From: Roseimicrobium sp. ORNL1
GTDB lineage: Bacteria; Verrucomicrobiota; Verrucomicrobiia; Verrucomicrobiales; Verrucomicrobiaceae
Length of the DNA stretch: 64,000 nucleotides
Assembly (NCBI RefSeq): GCF_011044495.1
Contig: NZ_CP049143.1
Location: forward strand, 2,418,001 to 2,482,000
Direction of reading: 5' to 3'
Each line of letters opens with the position of its first letter. The stretch's first letter is position 1. Below, in pieces: positions 60,548 through 64,000 of the stretch. The translations under genes were made by a program, and so were the position numbers. Below the pieces are notes generated by a model, which saw only the letters and a program-made list of their open reading frames with translations, was not told where the DNA came from and made no database searches.

Positions 60548-61513
60548 TTGAGCATCCACTACCACCCCTACACCCTCTACTCCCGCGGCTCGCTGAATGC
60601 GGTGTCGCGCAGGCGGGATTTCCATGGGGCGCTCATCAAGGTGGATGACGTGGGCATTGGTTGCCTGCATCCGTGGCCGGAGTTTGGCGACCCGCCGATT
60701 GAGGAGCAACTTGAGTTGCTGCGAGAGGGCGGCACCACGAAGGTCATTGAGCGGGCGCTGCACATGGCGGCGGTGGATGGCGAGGCGCGCAGGCGTGGCG
60801 AGAGTCTTTTTGCGAATCTGGAAGTCCCGCCGTGCCACTATTCGTGGGATCAGAATCAGCCGAGCCCGCCGCAGATTAAGCGCGTGATTGAAGAGGGCTG
60901 GCAGGCCATCAAGACCAAGGGGTGGGCGAATGTGGGTGAGGTGTTGCGATGGATGGACAGCTTTGCTTCGAAGGACACGACGGGTAGCATTCGTCTGCGC
61001 GTGGATTTCAACTCCTGCCTGGAGCCGTACCAGTTCCGCAACTTCATGGAGTGGATGTCACCCCGCGTGCGTGAGCGGCTGGACTATGTGGAGGACCCTT
61101 TCCCGTATGATGCGGCGCAGTGGGCGGAGACGCAGGCCACGTGTGGCGTGCGACTTGCGCTGGATAAACAACTGCGCGGCGCGGTGGAAGGATTCGACAT
61201 TGCCGTGCTGAAACCGGGACGTCGTGAATGGCGCGATCTCGTGAGTGACCTGCCGGAGTATACGCGCGTGGTCATGACCTCTGCGATGGATCATGCGATA
61301 GGCCAGAGCTTCGCCGCATATGAAGCCGCGATGGCGTGGGGTACCTTGGGAGACAGGCTAGATCTTTGCGGCCTGTGCACAGAGCATCTCTTCGCGCAGG
61401 ATGATTTCTTTGGCAGGATGCGGTCCAAGGGTGGCAGGCTGGAGGTGGACCGTGAGGGGACGGGATTGGGATTTGATGCGGTGCTGAAGAAGTTGAGGTG
61501 GGAGAGGGTGTGA
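60548..61513 (+). CDS. menC: o-succinylbenzoate synthase-like enolase-superfamily protein
   Basis: About 321 residues from the TTG at 60548 (SIHYHPYTLYSRGSLNAVSR). A TTG at 60500 overlaps the preceding gene. The enolase-type active site can be followed: KTKG (KxK) near 113, metal ligands in RVDFNSCLEPYQFRN near 146, YVEDPF near 178 and RLALDKQL near 201, and VLKPGRR near 217 as the second Lys. It should make OSB from SHCHC in menaquinone synthesis. This is supported by menA on the same strand. VDFNS replaces the usual DANxxW and DK the usual DE, so the family branch is divergent. Confidence 0.85.
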   Translation: MSIHYHPYTLYSRGSLNAVSRRRDFHGALIKVDDVGIGCLHPWPEFGDPPIEEQLELLREGGTTKVIERALHMAAVDGEARRRGESLFANLEVPPCHYSWDQNQPSPPQIKRVIEEGWQAIKTKGWANVGEVLRWMDSFASKDTTGSIRLRVDFNSCLEPYQFRNFMEWMSPRVRERLDYVEDPFPYDAAQWAETQATCGVRLALDKQLRGAVEGFDIAVLKPGRREWRDLVSDLPEYTRVVMTSAMDHAIGQSFAAYEAAMAWGTLGDRLDLCGLCTEHLFAQDDFFGRMRSKGGRLEVDREGTGLGFDAVLKKLRWERV

Positions 61514-61552
61514 GGTGGGGAAATGTTTTGGGTGGTGGCGCGCGATATATAA

Positions 61553-61724
61553 GTGAGCCGCAGGCCCCGGACTGCGTGCAGCCTGCTGTGCGTGATGACG
61601 CGACGCAGTCGCCAAACTCTTAGGGACGTGTCATCTCATAACCGAGTGTTACCATCGCCACAGCAGGCTGTGGACTCTTCAAAGCGGCAGCAGGCTGCCG
61701 CAGTCCAGGGACGCTACGCGTCAC
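61553..61724 (+). repeat. Multi-hairpin element, family 1, copy H (internal deletion)
   Basis: Forward core lacking ~29 bp that includes the GTGCAG/CTGCAC hairpin. The break falls in the repeated GCAGCCTGCTG motif, so loss by recombination between the two motifs explains it. GCGACgcaGTCGC and CCACAGcaggCTGTGG remain. Ends are GCCgcaGGC and GACGCtacGCGTC. Confidence 0.85.
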
Positions 61725-62215
61725 TGTCTCACGCCACAGATTCGTTTCTGGATACCTCGGCTGATCTGCTGCTTTCGCTGCTTTGCGTTTACTCAGCTAT
61801 CAATGTGAGGCCCGTCCTTTAAAGCGGTGCAATCACTGAGCGTATTGCCTTTTGCAGTGCCCACGAATGTGTCACGCGGCGTTAGATATTTGGAGCTTCT
61901 CGCGTATATATCCGCGCGCTGCTGGTGATGCATAAGAGACTCCCGCTCTTGTGCCTTTCTTGCAGTGTGCACGATGATGCCGAGAGTGACGGAGATTCCT
62001 CAAAAAAATCTTTACTAAGTCTGGCATGATCGCTGCAATACGTGCCAGCGAAATGCGAGACTCCCTGGACCAACTGGGGCGGGCATCTAGCCTGGCTCCT
62101 CCCAAGCCAAAGTCTTCCCCGGCAGACCTCCCACTGCCGACAGCCCACTTACTCTCCCTGCAGGTCAATCATGCCCTGTGCTCAGTAACCACACATCGAA
62201 CATCCAGATAACCAC
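61725..62215. other. Intergenic region without a recognised gene
   Basis: A CTGCTTTCGCTGCTTTGCGT repeat fragment lies at about 61771-61790. CGCGTATATATCCGCG at 61907-61922 is a short palindrome-like piece. One possible ORF at 62026-62211 has no coding features. Nothing else is supported; the promoter of the gene at 62216 should lie here. Confidence 0.5.
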
Positions 62216-63535
62216 ATGCGTTCCAACAAGTTCATCACGCTCGTGATGCCCCTGGCGGTACTCACCACCAGCATGCCCTTCACGGCAGTTCGTGCTGCCG
62301 GCCTCCCACCCACCGAAGCGATAGAGCCCGTTCCCCAGGCTGCCCCCGAACCCACTCCCGCGCCGGACCCGCTCCAGTGCATGCGTGACGAGGTGCAGCG
62401 CTTGAGCCTTGAGAAAGAACGACTCACGGCGCAGGTCACCCTGGCCCAGGCGACTCTGGACAAGGAGCTCTCGGAGCGCCGGCTGGCCACGGCCCGCATG
62501 CAGGCGGAGCTGGATGAACTCAAGGCGAGCAAGGAGCTGAAGGACTACCAGGACAAGGCCAAGCAGGATGTGGAACTCGCCGCGCTGAAGAAGCAGTACG
62601 AAAAGGCCACGCTGGAGAGCAACATCGCCAAGGCTGAGGCGGAGACCCAGTTCGCCGCCATCCGCTCGGTGGAGAATGAGGCCAAGCTGCAAATCGCCAA
62701 GCTCGCCTCTGAGATCGACCTGGACAAGCAGCAGGCCGAGTCGCGCAACTACGCGCTGAAGGCACCGGTTTACTTGAAGGACCCCATGCAGGGAGGGAAG
62801 CTGGTGCTCTCTGACCGCCGCATCCCGCTGAATGGCCCCATCACCATGACCTCGGCGGACCAGATCGTGGCACGCATCAATTACTTCAACAACCGCGACC
62901 GCGAGTTGCCCATGTTCATCGTGATCGATGACTCGCCTGGTGGATCTGTGATGGCAGGGTACAAGATTCTGAAGGCCATGAAGGGCAGCGAGGCTCCCGT
63001 GTATGTGGTGGTGAAGTCCTTCGCTGCGAGCATGGCGGCGTGCATCACGACTCTTGCTGAGAAGTCCTATGCATACCCGAATGCAGTCATCCTGCACCAC
63101 CAGATCTCCGGCCTGGGCGGTGGGAATCTCACGCAGCAGCAGGAGTGGGTGAAGGAGATGAACGAATGGTGGCGCCGTCTGGCCGAGCCTGTGGCGCAGA
63201 AGATGGGCGTGAGCCGCGAAGAGTTCATCAAGCAGATGTATGCCCATGCCTCCACGGGTGACTGGAGCGAGTTCGGCGACGAAGCGCAGAAGCTCAAGTG
63301 GGTGGACACGATCGTTGAGGAAATCGAGGAGACCGGCACGCTCATGCATCCGGATGTGGGACAGGGCGCCAAGGGCGAGCTGCGCACCATGGCGAGTGCC
63401 GTGGGCAAAGCAGACACGGGCGTGGCTGGTGAGACCCGCGATGAGAAGGGCCGCCTCTACATGTCCCTGCCGCGCCTGAATCCGATGGACTGCTACTGGA
63501 TGTACAATCCTGATGGCTTCTACCGCTCCGAATAG
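62216..63535 (+). CDS. Exported ClpP-like serine protease with N-terminal coiled coil
   Basis: 439 residues. Signal peptide MRSNKFITLVMPLAVLTTSM ending near VRAA. A Pro-rich stretch (~30-52) and a long charged coiled coil (~55-178) precede the ClpP/crotonase fold (~195-345). IDDSPGGSVMAGYKILKAMK (oxyanion loop), SFAASMAA with the nucleophile Ser near 272, and ILHHQISG with His near 294 match the ClpP active site in order and spacing. ClpP itself is cytoplasmic; this one is exported, like SppA-type or NfeD-type proteases. A C-terminal ~90 residues are without known domain. A strong terminator follows. Confidence 0.85.
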   Translation: MRSNKFITLVMPLAVLTTSMPFTAVRAAGLPPTEAIEPVPQAAPEPTPAPDPLQCMRDEVQRLSLEKERLTAQVTLAQATLDKELSERRLATARMQAELDELKASKELKDYQDKAKQDVELAALKKQYEKATLESNIAKAEAETQFAAIRSVENEAKLQIAKLASEIDLDKQQAESRNYALKAPVYLKDPMQGGKLVLSDRRIPLNGPITMTSADQIVARINYFNNRDRELPMFIVIDDSPGGSVMAGYKILKAMKGSEAPVYVVVKSFAASMAACITTLAEKSYAYPNAVILHHQISGLGGGNLTQQQEWVKEMNEWWRRLAEPVAQKMGVSREEFIKQMYAHASTGDWSEFGDEAQKLKWVDTIVEEIEETGTLMHPDVGQGAKGELRTMASAVGKADTGVAGETRDEKGRLYMSLPRLNPMDCYWMYNPDGFYRSE

Positions 63536-63613
63536 TTGAAGTAAAATGTAGGCGCATCGAGCCGACTCGGAGCGATGGCTTGCATGTTAAGTGTGAAGTA
63601 GAATAAGGAATAA

Positions 63614-63653
63614 AACCGGCACGGGCGTGGAATCCCGTGCCGGTTGTTTTTTT
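63614..63653 (+). terminator. Rho-independent terminator of the ClpP-like gene
   Basis: AACCGGCACGGG (63614-63625), an 8-base loop, and CCCGTGCCGGTT (63634-63645) form a perfect 12-bp stem followed by GTTTTTTT. It lies 79 bp after the stop codon. Confidence 0.92.
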
Positions 63654-63789
63654 GGGGTGGGGTGAATTGATGCACCGGCCACTTCGAGGTTCACCCGAGT
63701 TAGGGGTGAGCTTGTTTCGCGCATGTGCGTTGAACTTTGGGATGGAGTGCCTCGGGGGGTCTCGAACAATGGCTTTGGTTCGCTTTCAT

Positions 63790-64000
63790 CTGGCACGTGG
63801 AAGGATCGCTTTCCGTCGTGGAGTGCGGTATCGCGTTCCGCCCTCTGCGCATGTGCGTCAGGTTAACATATAAATGAAGAAATCAGAAACGTCTCGTGAT
63901 CTGAACAACCGTCGTGGCGAGACTCGACTCTGCGATGGGCCACCTTGCGCGAAGCGCCTTGGAGATAGTCTGAGACGGTCTGCAAGCGTGGAATGATGAT
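63790..64000. repeat. Family 2 repeat region at the window edge
   Basis: 63796-63870 is the inverted form of 17531-17565 (GTGGAGTGCGGTATCGCGTT, then GCGCATGTGCGTCAGGTTAA). 63889-63903 carries AAACGTCTCGTGATC, the reverse of GGTCACGAGACGTTT. CCACCTTGCGCGAAGCGCC at 63942-63960 starts another arm that runs out of the window. No gene is seen. Confidence 0.65.

Noticed and set aside
62026-62211. 61-codon frame before the ClpP-like gene
   Set aside because: No coding-like features, Pro/Ser/Leu-rich, no ribosome binding site, and it runs up to the start of the real gene.

Overview
The window is a GC-rich (about 60 percent by eye) bacterial chromosome segment that fits the phylum Verrucomicrobiota, probably a Verrucomicrobium/Roseimicrobium/Prosthecobacter-like organism. 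This placement is inferred from gene content and style: Tat-exported Gfo/Idh/MocA oxidoreductases, a DUF1080 protein, a sulfatase, FAD_oxidored (PF12831) proteins, weak ribosome binding sites, and intergenic spaces full of hairpin repeats. No rRNA, tRNA, CRISPR array, transposase or phage gene was seen.

Layout. 1-5459 (minus): the 5' part of rsmI, then a polyphosphate operon read ROK kinase, Ppx/GppA-HD exopolyphosphatase, Ppk1. 5794-9471 (plus): small membrane protein, TonB-dependent receptor, HupE/UreJ-like protein, which together look like a metal or small-ligand uptake cassette. 9606-10637: an AT-rich, HEPN-like gene foreign in composition. 10904-16907 (minus): a complete seven-gene Mrp/Mnh Na+/H+ antiporter operon with overlapping genes. 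17721-18566: aroE. 18959-24052: several hypothetical genes, a Gly/Tyr-rich exported protein and a TIR-like protein with a very long Pro/Ala-rich tail. 24276-34236: M14 carboxypeptidase, SMI1/KNR4-like protein, two exported alpha/beta hydrolases, an oxidoreductase, an MFS exporter, a retropepsin-like lipoprotein and a zinc alcohol dehydrogenase. 34778-45975 (minus): exported beta-propeller and FAD proteins, including an FAD oxidoreductase fused to an esterase, plus a TIM-barrel glycosidase-like protein. 47005-50862 (plus): TetR regulator with a visible operator, HlyD adaptor, ABC ATPase and permease. 51209-58735 (minus): four GNAT acetyltransferases, a sulfatase, and a Gfo/Idh plus DUF1080 pair that could act on 3-keto sugars. 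59151-61513 (plus): menA, a 57-residue membrane protein, menC. 62216-63535: an exported ClpP-like protein with a coiled coil, followed by a strong intrinsic terminator.

The most unusual content lies between the genes. Eight copies of a roughly 200-bp multi-hairpin element (called family 1 here: 6355, 17300, 27426, 50920, 54204, 55418, 58855, 61553) share long inverted outer arms and inner and terminal mini-hairpins with GAA/GCA triloops. Terminal stems covary between copies. In two copies the core appears flipped relative to a conserved end tail. About ten further hairpin-pair families fill the remaining intergenic space. They resemble REPINs, but no RAYT/HUH transposase lies in the window. 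Several repeats have entered coding ends: the C-terminus of the hydrolase at 30841, and the start region of the kelch gene at 34778.
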